Assembly (NCBI GenBank): GCA_003993805.1
Contig: RSEF01000001.1
Coordinates: 94,885,112-94,949,111 of the forward strand
Source: Himantopus leucocephalus
Lineage: Eukaryota > Chordata > Aves > Charadriiformes > Recurvirostridae
Reading direction: 5' to 3'
DNA: 64,000 nt
Made by a program: the position numbers and the translations under genes. Positions 1-12,600 of this stretch are shown one piece after another (positions within the stretch are counted from its first letter, which is position 1; the number at the start of each line of letters is the position of its first letter). The notes below the pieces were generated by a model that was not told where the DNA came from, did not search any database, and saw only the letters and a program-made list of their open reading frames with translations.

Positions 1-250
1 GGGGGGGGGGGGGGGGGAGCCGAGCGGGCACCGAGCCGGGGCGCCAACTCGGAGTTGGGCCGGAGCACCTGTGTGTAGCGGCGGCGGCGGCTACTGCCCC
101 GCCCGGCCCCGGAGAAGCGCCCGGGGCCGCGAATCGCGGCCCCGGGCGCTTCTCCGGGGCCGGGCGGGGAATAGTTGAGTGAAGCGCAGCCATGTTGATG
201 GGCTTCCCGGCACCTGCCGCCGGTCCCCTGCCCCGCGGGGACATCTCCCC
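1..250. promoter_or_regulatory. Edge of a GC-rich CpG island, probably around YBX3 exon 1
   Basis: The first 250 bases are dense in CpG and then give way abruptly to ordinary A/T-rich sequence. They lie 3.4 kb upstream of YBX3 exon 2, where the first exon and promoter of a Y-box gene are expected. No frame here reads into the Ala/Pro/Gly-rich N-terminus of the family, and no exon with the required phase-1 donor is visible. The coding part of exon 1 is therefore either further upstream or lost in assembly. The segment contains a 17-base G run and a perfect 73-bp palindrome, so its sequence should not be trusted. Confidence 0.45.
97..169. repeat. Perfect 73-bp palindrome (36-bp arms, 1-bp centre)
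   Basis: Positions 97-132 are the exact reverse complement of 134-169, with a single A at 133 between them. The arms are almost wholly G+C. The symmetry stops at once outside them (G96 against A170). A palindrome with no loop and no mismatch in a CpG island is more typical of a fold-back sequencing or assembly artefact than of a stable genomic hairpin. Confidence 0.95.
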
Positions 251-902
251 TTGGAGAAACTTTAATAGTGCCTCTAGGGATCAGTGGTGTGAGTTTTTGT
301 GTGTTTTTTTTGTTTGTTTGTTTCTTTCTTTTTAGTTTCTACTTTATCAGTAAAGATGCGAGCGAAATGCCCAGCTGCCATCTCCGCGCTGAAGCCCAGC
401 GCGTAGCTAGCGTTCCTTTATTGCGATTAAACAGGATCGACCTGTTGAAAAGGTGGAAATAGGGATCTGCTGTTTATAACTGCCTAACTTTAAGGGGTTA
501 GTAAGGCAGAGAAGGCTGAGGCGGACTGCTAGCAGCGCGGAGTCCCAAACTTCACTAAGGAAAGACAGCGTCTTCTCTTTGGAAGGGAAAGACTGCAGCA
601 AATAGAGGAGCCAGGTAAAGGATTTCTCTGGAGCTGAGGTAGGAAGGGTTCTGACAAAACCAGAAATTGGAGGCACTGTCTGCGTGATTTCCCCCCCCCC
701 GTTCTGTTATCTGATTTGCCAGTAATCAGTCAGGACACATCTGTATCTGTTGGTGTGTCTGTCTGCTTCTTGCCTTAACATGGCTTGTTTCACTCTTGGT
801 AGTGTTTTTATCTTGTTCACCTATTGCTATTGCTCAGAGAGGTGTTGGGGGGGGAGAGGGAAGTGAAGGCACAAGTGCCTTTCCTGGTCTAGCAGGAAAA
901 AG

Positions 903-925
903 AAAACCATCATGGTGATGGTTTT
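903..925. repeat. Short inverted repeat (10-bp stem, 3-nt loop)
   Basis: AAAACCATCA at 903-912 is the reverse complement of TGATGGTTTT at 916-925, with TGG between. It lies inside YBX3 intron 1 and no function is evident. Confidence 0.8.
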
Positions 926-1497
926 TCACACTAGCCTTATTGCTAGGCAAGCTTTTTAGCAGGAGTTTAGAGGAAAATGAGCATTATCAGTGATAATTGG
1001 AAATGGACTTCTGTTAAAGTCCACCTCAAAAGTCTCTGTTAATGGTCTTGTAATTATGTTCACTTAAGTCTCTTACAAAGATCCCATTAGAAGCAAGGTC
1101 TGATCCTTGCCCAGGGCATCCAAATGTCTGACTTCTAGGAATAAAGAAAAAGGTTAGTCAACTTTCTCTTCTCTCTTGGTCACCAGAGGCTTTGGTTTTC
1201 CATGTTAAAACTGATAAAAAGGCTATTTTGGCATGGGTAGGAGTGGCTGACGTTTGTTTCCTCTGATTGCATCAGAGGACGGTATCTTGTAGAAATACAC
1301 AGGCTTTCACTTGCTGGTGGGATAGGTGTGATCATACCAACTACCTTCTCTGACTCTTCAGTAAAACTGGTTATGGATTCCTCTGGGCTTGTTCTCCTCC
1401 TTGCCTCATCTCCCCGCTATGACAGCTCAGGCTTAACAATAGCTACATCATGGCCACGTGGATGTTCAGTGTCATGCTATTGTGTCTGATGATCTTC

Positions 1498-1520
1498 CCC
1501 CCCTCCCCCCCCCCCCCCCC
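1498..1520 (+). repeat. Poly-C tract in YBX3 intron 1
   Basis: A C homopolymer broken by a single T. It is followed 43 bases later by the only N in the window (1563), a sign of low base quality beyond the run. Confidence 0.85.
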
Positions 1521-2454
1521 AAAGGAATTTTTTCACCTAGGGGATTAGTTACTGAATGCAGCNAGACTATAAGACTAATGTGGGTGGGAAATGGCATTTC
1601 CCCAGTACACTGTTTTAGGGAATATATTGGAGACTTGCCCCAGGTCTCAGGCAGCCTGTGCAAAAGGAGCAATGTTGCTCTTAAGCTGTGTGTGTGGACT
1701 TCCATTTATCAGCAGCCAGTTGGCCATGTAGAGTGAGTTCTGACAACCTCTCCTTCTGCCAGCTTTCAGACTCCCCTGAAGGTTTTTCTGAGGCTTCCCT
1801 AGGTTTCTCACCCTCTTCCTAATCTGATTGAAATAGGCCAACAGATTCAATAGCTGTTTTGTGGGGGAGGGAAAGGGTGATGGTGGAGGAATCGGTGGTA
1901 TTAGCCTTGTTTTTTAAGCAGGCTAAAACCTGTATGTGCCATTGGCACCTGTTTCTGTGCTCCCACCCCACGCTGGCTTCTTCCCCTGTTGACTTATCGT
2001 AGTGCAGTGAGCTCTTGCATGTAGCCAGTGTCTTTGTGGTAGGGGATAAGTGTCTGTACCTAGTGATGTCCCCATGAAACTAAACCTAAAAGCACTGCTA
2101 TAAATGTTGATGCTGAAGACTGTTACTGTTACTGAATCAGTGCTAGGTGGTGAAACTTAGGGTCTTTATCTCTGTAGACAAGAAGTCTTGGGTATGGATG
2201 CTGTAATAGGTAGAGCCCTTTTCTCTAATCGCTGTCTCCGTCTTAACATGGTTTTGCTTCTTCTAAATATGAATATTTTCTGCTAAAATTGTATTGACTA
2301 AAACCTCCACTTGTACAGGTGCAATGAGAAATGGCCTGTTATTACCTTTAGTAACAGCAACAGTACTACAATGGACTGCTATCAGCAAACATTTCTACTT
2401 TAGCTGTCTATTCGGGGGAGGAGGAAGAAGTGGCTCTCTTTGTCTGTCAGAGGG

Positions 2455-2700
2455 GTATATAAGAATGGCAAGACTGTGAGACCAAAGGTCCGTCTAGCTC
2501 TGTCATCTAGTGGATATTTAAGGAAGAATGCAGGTGTAGAGCAGATGAAGGTAGTGATTTGCAGTGTGTTCTTGCCTCTAGCAGACTGGCTTGGACTTCT
2601 GAACTGGAGACTCTCTCTAGACTATTTTCCTTCTAATTGCCTCTTGGTTTCCTTCCACCCCCTCACATATGTAAGGTCTTTAACAAGCAGTCATCTGTAG
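2455..2700 (-). mobile_element. Ancient CR1-like LINE 3' fragment, reverse orientation
   Basis: The segment around 2459-2512 reads ATAAGAATGGCAAGACTG and then GACCAAAGGTCCGTCTAGCT. This matches, with divergence, the reverse complement of the 3' region of old sauropsid CR1 families (ATAAGAACGGCCATACTGGGTCAGACCAAAGG-type). The match is from memory. The right boundary is uncertain and similarity fades towards 2700. The small frames here are not genes. Confidence 0.5.
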
Positions 2701-3659
2701 GTGACTAGGCCCTTTTCAAATAAGTACTGTGTAGATTGCTTAGATAGTTGTGATCATGCTATGTCACAAGTAACATCTATAAAAAAATCTAAAGCCCCAA
2801 ATTCTCCCTTCTCTAAAGGTTTGAAAAGTACAAGTGTGTAGCCTCCACCCAGTTGCTGAGAGGGAAGGAGAGGTTGAACTGCTTCCATTGCTGCTGAGTT
2901 CCTCCCACACGTACCTATATGATGGAGGAACAGGTTTTGCCAGATCCTGTAAGACACTGCAGTATGGCTTCTAAATAAGATGCTGTTTTGGTGTTGAGAC
3001 AGGAGCTTGTCTTGATCCTAGAAGCCTTGGAACATAAAGTTGGTCCATTTGTAACTGGTAAATCAGATCTCCAGAAGTAAGAATATATAAAAATACCCCC
3101 CATCTTTTATGGTCTTGTTTGGTTAGAGTGACGCTGACTCATGCAAGAAAGCTTGTGCAAAATAAGGATGTACTGCCTCTCTACTTGAGAAAGCTGCATG
3201 ATGCTTGATACTGGTTCTTTGGCCAGTTCTCCTTTCCAATGAAGAAAGGAAGGGTAATTCTGAGAGGAGTTTTAAACAGCTTTCTTCAGCTATGTTTCAT
3301 GTCTAGCTACTCAGCTAAAGAGAACTGATGAACGGTAGTGAGATTTTTTCAGCTTCACTGCCCATTTCTGGGATAAGAAGTAAAAAAGAGAAGGGATGGA
3401 TAGCCAATTCTGAAAACAGAGCTGGTCTTCATTCTACATGCTGTGTGGTAAACTCTTGGTTGAAGAACAGCAAGTGAAAGCATTGCTTCCTGCTACTTCA
3501 TTAGTGTAAACTGAAGTGGGAGGTGAAGGTACACTTTGAGTGTTAAGGGAGCAGAACGCCTCTGGTTGTGACTTCATGTGGAGGTATAAAAGTATCTTTT
3601 TGTAACATTCTTGTACTTCATTGTGTGTTAGAGTAACTTTTTTAACTTTTTCTTTCCAG

Positions 3660-6600
3660 CCACCAAAGTTCTTGGCACAGTCAAGTGGTTCAATGTCAGA
3701 AATGGATATGGCTTTATCAACAGGTATGTTTAAATTATGATAGTCATATTTACTGTACTGAGACTCATAGTACAGGTAATATGTCATGCATTAGTAATTG
3801 CAGCAGAGACCCGAGGACCTCACTACAAGTTCGTTCAGTTGATAGTCGGATTTGGCCAGGCGTTCAACAAACTGGGCTATCATCTCAGGGGACTCTCCCC
3901 TGCTCCCCCCTTCATTGAAGGTTGTGTGTATGGGGAGAAAACAGAAAGAGTGAAACTCATTACAAATTTGTTACTTGTTTGACCATGTTTACTGGTACTA
4001 CACCTTTAATAAGCTGTATGTTCTTTTGTGACTGCCTGGCTTTTTTTAAAGGTGCAAGTAAGGTTGGAGGGTTAGCGGAAATACTTTTGGATAAAAATTC
4101 AAGTGTTAACTGATTGGTCGAAATACCTACTTTAAATTCACATTGAGATTCTCTGATATCATCAGATATCAGAGAAGAAGATATCCCAGGCCTGGGTTCA
4201 CAGAAATTCTCTCTTTGTATTGTTTTTTTTCTTCTCTGAACATGAACAAACTTCTGAATGGCACTGATAATCCGACTGGCTGTAAGTGATACTGATCACA
4301 CTTCAACCCTAAGCGCACAAGGCCCACACTTGAAAGTTACTGGAGAAAACTCTGGCTTTTAAGGCTGGAATATCTGTGGGGTTGAGGGGCTTAGATGTCT
4401 TGTGTGATTTATGAAGAACAAAGCTCCTGCCTGGTGAATGCTTGTCTTGCAAAAGACTTATCTGTGAAGTTATTTTGTCCTGCAAGTCCTTGAACTGTTA
4501 CACAGCAGGTAGATTCAGGTGAGATGGATACTGTAGACAGGGGTAGAAGAGCCCCGTTTCATGGATGCAGAGGCAGCCCTGTACAGTATTAATGCCAGTC
4601 TCTGGAGACTACTATCCAGTATTATGTAAGATTAGGGGAAAAGCTTGAATTAGCAAGTACTCTTATAGTCTCTCTCAGCAGTTGATGTGAGAGCCTGCAG
4701 CTGGATATGGTGTAATAACTTGTTAGCTTGCTTCCTAAACAGAAGTGTACTATTACTTCAGTTCAGCACAAGAAGTTTTGGATTATGCATTATCTTCACA
4801 GACTCTTTGACCCACCTGTTCTCTCCGCAGAGAAGGAGCACAGGCAGCAGGGTCTAGGCTCTTTCAGTTGTATGGGAACACAGAATCAAGGTCTCAGACC
4901 TGTCTTCATGTTTTGCATGTGGAAGCCTGATGTGGCTGGCCTAATCCAGACAACCTTGTATTCGTGTCTGGGTCCCCCTCCAATGGACTTTCCTAACACC
5001 TCTTGTGCATGGTTGCTTTGAGTTTCACTGAAAGGAGAGCTCTGTTAACAGCTGTGGCGAGCCCTGTTGATGGTCTTGCTTGACCTCTGGGATAACAGCT
5101 CAAGTTGCAGCCCCTGTGGAAGTTTTTCTGGGGGGGTGGAATAGTGAAAGGCAAGCAGTCTAGTCATTAACTCTGGTCTGTGTCAAAACAAAATATTGAA
5201 TGTTTGCCAGAAGATTATGGAGAACTTCCCCCTTCCTGCCCCTGCCATCCCCTCACCCTTCTGAAGGGTGGGGAGTCCTTTCTGCTGTCAAGCATATGAC
5301 CCTGGAAATTCAGCGCAGGGTCTTTGTACCGTAGACTTACACAGAATGAATGGAATCCAGGGGATGTACTGCAGGCTGGGGGAAGGAGGGCTTGACATGT
5401 GAAGTTGGGGATTTCTATTTAAGTCTCTTAGTCTAAACTCTTATGACTTCTCACTTTCTTTTCGCAGAAATGATACCAAAGAAGACGTGTTTGTTCATCA
5501 GGTAAGACAGCAGTAATTGTACCTAGAGTTGGCCACTATGATAGGTTTCTAATGCAACTTCCTGAAACAGCCACCCAACCTTGTCCTGGCTTTTTAGAAT
5601 GATTACCATAAATACCTTGAATTGACAGGTATATTGAAATTTTCAGGGAGGAGTATTAGGGTATATTTTTCTTCTCTCTGGAGTTATAACTGAAGAAGTA
5701 GTATTATAACCCTTTGTGCTTTCTGTTGTCTGCTCTGATTTGAAGGCTAAAGGATCTTGGGGGTGTTTTTGGTGTGGTTTTGTATGGTTGTCCCTTCCCT
5801 GAGGAGATGACTCCTGTTTTGTAAATACCTTGCTACTTGTCTGTCCTTTCCCCGACATTTTCTTGTGCTCATTGTGTCTTCTGTTTCTTCCTACCCTCTT
5901 CGTTTGCAGGTCTGTTTTATCTGCCCTCCCTGGTATTGGCGAGAAAGTGATCTAGTCTGGCTCTTGACCAGCCTGGGTTGCCATCAGCTGTTGCTGCATG
6001 AGGCAGCTGCTCTTAGGAAGAAGAGGAGGAAGCCTGTGTGCCAAGTGTGCCCAAGCAGAGAGAGGTTGCCCAGTGGCTTGTTATTGACAGTTTCCTTGAA
6101 CTGTCAGTAGGCTGTTCTAAGTTTATACTATGACTCTCAGGTCACAGGCAACTAATGGGAAGACAGAGGATGCTGCCTCCATGCTGATATAAACTGGTTA
6201 GTTGGCTTAGATCTGGTTTTGCATCATCTGAAACTCTTACTTCCCCAGAAGATGGAATATTGCCCCTGGAGCCTGTCCCATATGAAGCATCTGCAGGCCC
6301 ATGTGATTCTTAAAAGCGTGAGCTTTCTCTGTGGTTTATGTGGCAGTATTTCCATCAAATGGAACCAGGAACATTGCACTTGGAGTTGGTCACAGAGGTT
6401 GAAGATATGTGCATATGTAGTTGTGTTAAACATGCTGGTCAACATTGAGAGTTAGTTTAGTTTTTGTGGCTTCATGACTAAATAGCCTGTGATAACTGTT
6501 TCTCTGGGTCAAGGGGTGTAGACCTGTTATCGCTAAAGTGGATGAAGCTGGGAGGGAGTAAGCCTGTAATGAGTGAAGATCTCGGGAAGTGTGTGCAGTA

Positions 6601-9600
6601 CCCATTCCCAGTTTGGTTAGTGGACTGGGAGCAAGAGCTCTCAATGCATGTACCAATTTCTAGTGGTCACCCTCCTTCCTTAATGACAGTGTGCTGTGTG
6701 CATGCTGATACAGATGCTGCATCTGTGGCCTGATGGGAAGGTGGAAAGAGTTCCAGTAGCAGAAATGTGCTCTGGATAGGTGGCACTGTAAAACTGTGAG
6801 GTCTCCCTGAGACCTGTGAGAAAATATCCTGGAAAATGTGGCTGTGCTGATGACAGATAACCCGGATCGGTTGTTATTCTGCTTGGGAAGGCTGCCTGTG
6901 GAGACCCAAACAGTGAAGACCTGCAGCAAGCTAGTATTATCTGTGGTGTTTTGTCTCCTTCACCTGTGGAGGTTATTCACCTAAATGTAAACTGGTGTGT
7001 GTATGGGTAACTTATTTCTCATCTCCGGTGGCTGAAATCCTCTCTTAGCGAGCACTAAGAAAAACTGGCTTGATGTTTCAGAAACTCCACATCATGTGCA
7101 AGGTTGTATCTGATTAACCCTGTTGGTGGGCTGTGCACGGCAGAGTAGATGCTTCCAGCTCTGGCCTGGGTTGGCTGCAGTTGGGTGTTCCTCAGCTCTT
7201 CCATCTCAAGCTCTTCCTGTAGGTGAACGTGCTTGCAACCAGAGCCTGGGGCTTTCTGGCCGGAGCTCCTGCCTGAACGCTTGGCTCGGCAGGGCCTGCG
7301 GATGGGGCCCACCCGGCGAGGGAGGCAAATCCGTGGCGTAAGCAAACATCCTGCTGCGAGCTCCCTCTCCACGGTTCCTGCCGGTTCTGCCCCTCCTCCC
7401 TGCACCCGTCCCGGGAGGGGCTGGATTACATGCCTAATCCCTTCAGAATAAGGCTGACCTAGTTGAATAGATACAGCCTCCTCCTGCCTCCCCAGCACGC
7501 ATCCGCAGCGGGGAGGGAACAGGCCGATCTCATGATTGGAACGGGGGTTAAAGCTGGGTGTCTGGCTATTGGATGCTATTTATAAACCTAGTACAGATTA
7601 AAATGCTTTTCTCTTTAGGGCATGCATGGCTTGCTTTGAATTAACCCTTTGTTTTGCAGGGGACCCAAGCGGTGTTTTGGGGAAGGGCAGTGCTTCACGT
7701 GTTTCGTCTTGCTTGCATCCATCCTTGTTGGGTTGGTTCATGCAAGGTGGTATCTAGGGCACTGGGTCAGTTAGAGGTGGTGTGATCAATAGAGATTGGT
7801 CCGCCTGGCGGGGTGGAGTGTGTCTGGGGGGAAGAAGGGTCTTGCGATTTAACACCATTAAAAATGTCAGTAGCCAGAGCAGTCCAGTTAAATTAGGCAT
7901 AATTTAAATCAACAAGCAGTGAGGAGGAGTTAAGCTCTTCTGCTGCACAGGTATTTCTTTGTCTTCACTGGATTGTATGCATTGGGCACAGCCTTGTGTA
8001 TGTGCACCAGTAACTGGTGTAACAAATTTTGGCTATTGCTGTGGCAACGCTGGATATGCACGTGATGTGGTGATATCATGAGGATATGGAAAGAACTCTC
8101 CCAAACAAAATACTGAACTAACTCTGAAGACTCTTATAGCTGTCTGTTCATTAGTATCCCCTTGGGAAAGGAAAGGCTCTGTCTTAATTGTTGAGTGCTG
8201 TCTCTGTTAACACAAAACATCTGTCTTTTGAATCAAAGAAGCTGGAGCCTGCAGGATGCTGGAAAACAGTAACAGGGAGAATAGTGCTCTCTCCCCTCTG
8301 GATATACAGAGTAAAAGTATTTTCATCAAGCTTAGAGCTTAGGCTTGTTAGAGGCTTAATTCAGCAATGTTTACCTGCAGCTGAAGTAGTAAGTAGTGAA
8401 GCTGTACAGTTTCTGCTCTGAATTCTAGGACTTACTCAAAACTGTTCCTGGTTGTCTTTATAAAACAAGCTCCAGCCTATTGTGTGGGGCAGCCTCTGTC
8501 TCCTGTTGGCAGGTTATTCAACTGCAAATCTGAATTTGGAAATTTCTGTCCCTAAAGTTGGAACAGAACATGCAGAATATTACTGAATTTATCTTCCATT
8601 ACCCTTCTTGGAGGATGTTTGAGGAGCTTGATTAGTGTTAAGTACATCCTCTGTTGAAAAGAAATCTGGTAGTCCTTTCTTCCTCTGCACTTACAAGGAA
8701 GGGGAAGGAGTTTGAAATACAGCTTGTTGACATCTCCGTCATATGCAGAGCACAAGCCTTACGAGTTTGAGTCAGTTGTCTCAGTACAAGTGGTGGTGAA
8801 AGAATTAAGCCCTTAACCTGCAGTGAAGATAATGATTTTAATATTAGTATATGGCATTTGTGGAAAAGCTAGCACTTCCAACTCATTTTAGAAATGGGGC
8901 AATTACACTAACAGGTCAGCAGAAGGCGAACACAGCTGTCTCAGCTGATGGTGGGAGTCCCTGCTTTGTAAAGTAATTAATTCCCCAAAAAATTCACTTG
9001 AGTAGCTCATTCTCTTCCTGCATCAAAAAAAACCCTGCTCTTGGGTTGTTTTTGTTTTCATAGCAATAATATGTACACTCTTGCATTCTTCAGTGAGCTG
9101 TTCAGGGACACTGCAGGGTACAGGGAAAGGTGTGGCTAGATGTAGAGCTAAAAGAACATGCTGGCCTATTGCCTAAAACACAAAGGGGGCTGTATTCAGT
9201 AACAATGAGAATACTTTTCCTAAACTGGTCAAGCTCAACTTTAAACTGATTAGAACTTTTCCTTCAGTGGGAAATATTTTTGGGCTATTGTTGACTGAAT
9301 GACTGTAGTTGCCACGCACTGGCAACAACTCAACTTCATTCTACTTGTTTTCCTTGAACGGCAGACAGATAGGACAGCTGTCTCTTCTGGTTTTGCCTTG
9401 CATCCCATTTCTTAAGCCAGATTTGTGCCCTGTATTTCCGTGTGTGCTTCTGTCTACTGGATCTGCACCTACCTCCTTGATGGTAACAAAAGATGCCCCT
9501 ATGAGAAAACTTTAAGTGGATTTGTCTTAATCTAAGAGGACTTCAGTAAAAAGCCAGTTCCTAGATTGGCTTGTACAATGTGTGTTTTGGTTTTGTGTGG

Positions 9601-12600
9601 TGGTGGTTTTGGTGTGTGGTGGTGTTGTCCCCCGCCTCTTCTAGTTTGTGAACTCCTACCAAATGAACAGGTAGTAGGCTTGTCTTGCTAACTGCCTTTT
9701 GTGGAATCCTAGAAATACTCCATGCAGTGAAAGGTGTCTAGTTGACAGGCTGAAAAGTGGCTCCAGGAGGTTTGAGTGCTCCTGTGAGTCTGAGGAGGTT
9801 TTCAACTGGTTTTGATCTGAAGCCATGTTGTTAACAGTATTTTGGGGTTTCTATCTAGAAAAGATGACTGAGATTGTCTGTTCTGATACTATTCCTGTGT
9901 TCCTTAGGGACTCGCCTAATTTTTGGGGCTCTCCCTCACAGTGCTTAGGTAAAACACTTATGTTACATCAGAGTTCTAGTAATTCTTATTCAGTTACTAT
10001 GAGTTGCCATTATACCTTATAGTTAATGCCATCTTCTATGAAATTGCTCCTGGTCTTAATTTCTCTGTAGATGGTTTACAGCTCTTCTAATGACTGTGAA
10101 GGTGTGGGTCACAGTTGCTACTGTAGCTGCCTTTGTACAGCTTGCAGGAGATCAAACAGTGTGAACTCAATTCATACAGAAATACCTAACGGTCTGGATA
10201 TTTAGTAGGCTTGACAGAGGGGATCCTGGAGAAACAGCTGACTTGTAAGCTCATAAGTACTGAGAAAGGAGTAAACCTTGGCTGAGTATTGGAGGACCTG
10301 TGGAATAAGAGAGACACCTATGTATTTGAAGTATCTTGGTGTGGTAACTGATCTCGTATGTAGAGTTGGGATTGTAAAAGAATGCTGTCATTCCCTCATC
10401 TACAGGGCTATGAAAGTGTATGATAATGAGTAAGATAAACTAACATTTTTCTTTATCTTTTTTTCTTTAAAGACGGCGATAAAGAAAAACAACCCACGGA
10501 AATACCTGCGCAGTGTTGGTGATGGAGAGACTGTAGAATTTGATGTGGTCGAGGGAGAGAAGGTGAGATATTATGGAGACTTAGGGGTGTGGTCCAACAG
10601 AGTTAATATCACTCTAGTGGGGAGTTACACAGAGCCTTGGCTGTGTATCTGGTCGTTTTGTTTAATGTGTTAATCCCTGCAGTGGGTGGCATTCATACAG
10701 CTTTTCTGTGGAAGATCTACTTTTTAAAGGCTTCATTAAGAGTGTTTCTAGACATGTATCAAAACTCTACTTTAACTATATTCTCATGATTCTAGAATTT
10801 GTAATTTTTACTTGATATAGCATTTGAAGCCTGCTGTCTGCCCAATAAACATTAACTGATGCATATATTGCCCTGAAGAATTTTTCTTGGAGTCTGGTAG
10901 CTTAATAACTGTAAAAACTTCCAAGTTCTTTGCACTTCTACTTTCTCAAACATTTTCTGAGCTCTTTTTTTTGTCTTTAATCAATTACTACTTTCCTTTT
11001 TCCTCTGAACTCAGCATGGCTGGTAGGGTTTTAAGTCATGATCATAACTCGAGTTACAGGGTTGAGAATAACAGACCTGCTTTTGCACTACTTGAGAGGA
11101 AGGAATCTCTGTAGCTTGGAACTGATGCAAACAAGCCTCTTTCCTGTTTTCTCTTCTCCCTGTACCTGGTTGTTCTTTTCTTGCACCACCCTGGCTTACT
11201 TTCCTTTGGCCTTTCAGGGTGCAGAAGCAGCTAATGTCACTGGTCCAGATGGAGTCCCTGTAGAAGGCAGCCGCTATGCTGCAGACCGGCGCCGCTATCG
11301 ACGTGGCTATTATGGCCGTCGCCGTGGACCTCCTCGAAGTGTAAGTTTAATTTCTTTAGTGGTGGTAATCCTGCATCCTCAGCAGTCCTCCAATCTTTTC
11401 ATGAGGGAACTACAGGTTCAGCACTGGCATATAGTAAACTGTCAATGCTTAACTAAGTTGTGAGTGTTCTTCAGTAACATTCTGGCTTCTTCCAGTACAT
11501 CGTTGATGTAGATACTGGTGTTTTTCTATTATTTGGTGTCCTGTAGGCCCCTCCTTGGCATGTCTTTCTAGAATTGTGTTCAAAGCATCTCTTTGGGAGT
11601 TAAGGTATCTGCTTGAAGAGTACACACAAAGGAGTGAGACACCTAAGTAGTTCACTGTGCCCTTTACCTGAAGCAAGGGGAAGTATTTATATTACCTAAA
11701 GTAGTGTAACTGTAATTTCAAGTGTTACTTGGAAAACCAGATTTGTTTAGAAGGTCATCATTTTTGCATGGCATGGTAGTAGTTTGACCAACTAGTTGAA
11801 ACCTCCACGTATCATCCCTTCATAGGCCTGTGCTACAGCAGTACAGTGTAAAGGTAATACATTTTTTCTTTAAACTAGCTATGCTCTTTCATAACATCTG
11901 CAATCATTCCTAAGCAGCTCCCTGCAAGTTTTTGCGAAGGGAGAAGTAAGTATGAGGTACATGGCTGTAGTTCTAGCAGTTAGTGCTCCTATCCACGTTG
12001 TGCTTGTGCTAAATTAGTACCTGGAACAATCCAACCAACTGGAATGTACTCCAGACTTGATTATCTCTTCTTTCATAGTTCAGTCTGTGATCATCACTTG
12101 CAGGAACGTATGAATGATCTAATATGAGACCCCTGGTGGAAGTGTCTACCCAAGCAATACAACTCTCTTCTCATCTTGTTCTACAGAGTTGATAGCATGG
12201 GGGCAAACTGAGTGTTGTCAAATCCTTCCTTAAAGCCTAGCTGTTGATACTAGCTATTGTGACATCTTTCCTTTAATCCTGCTCGACACCACTGAGCCTT
12301 AAATACATGAAAGGTGTTCTTTCCGAGTCCCTTTGAGACTGCTAACGTTGGTGCTGGTAACCGATGAATACTTATTACTGAGTATGTCGTTGTTTTTGTG
12401 GCAATATAGTTTGTAGCTTCAGCTTATGTGCCACAGTGGCAAAGAACTAGGATACTTGGTTACATTCAGCTTTTTGATGTTACCAGTCTTATCTGTTAGC
12501 TCATCAACCAGCTACATTCCAGTATTGATTCTGTTTCCTTTTGCTGTCCTGCCATTAAAATTGCCCTCAACTGTCTTTATTGGGAGTGAATTCTTTAGTT

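Larger units (their letters stand above)
251..3659 (+). other. YBX3 intron 1 (visible part)
   Basis: Ordinary A/T-rich intronic sequence ending in a good acceptor (TTTCTTTCCAG) before 3660. It contains a C-run microsatellite at 1498-1520, the only ambiguous base of the window (1563), a short hairpin at 903-925 and an ancient CR1 fragment near 2455-2700. No coding exon was recognised. Confidence 0.7.

Noticed and set aside
192..462. ATG in the 5' CpG stub as the YBX3 start
   Set aside because: The translation (MLMGFPAPAAGP...) does not resemble a Y-box N-terminus and runs into an ordinary intron without a matching donor.
7055..7498. 147-codon - strand frame in YBX3 intron 3
   Set aside because: The local rise in G+C explains open frames on both strands. 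No conserved motif was recognised.
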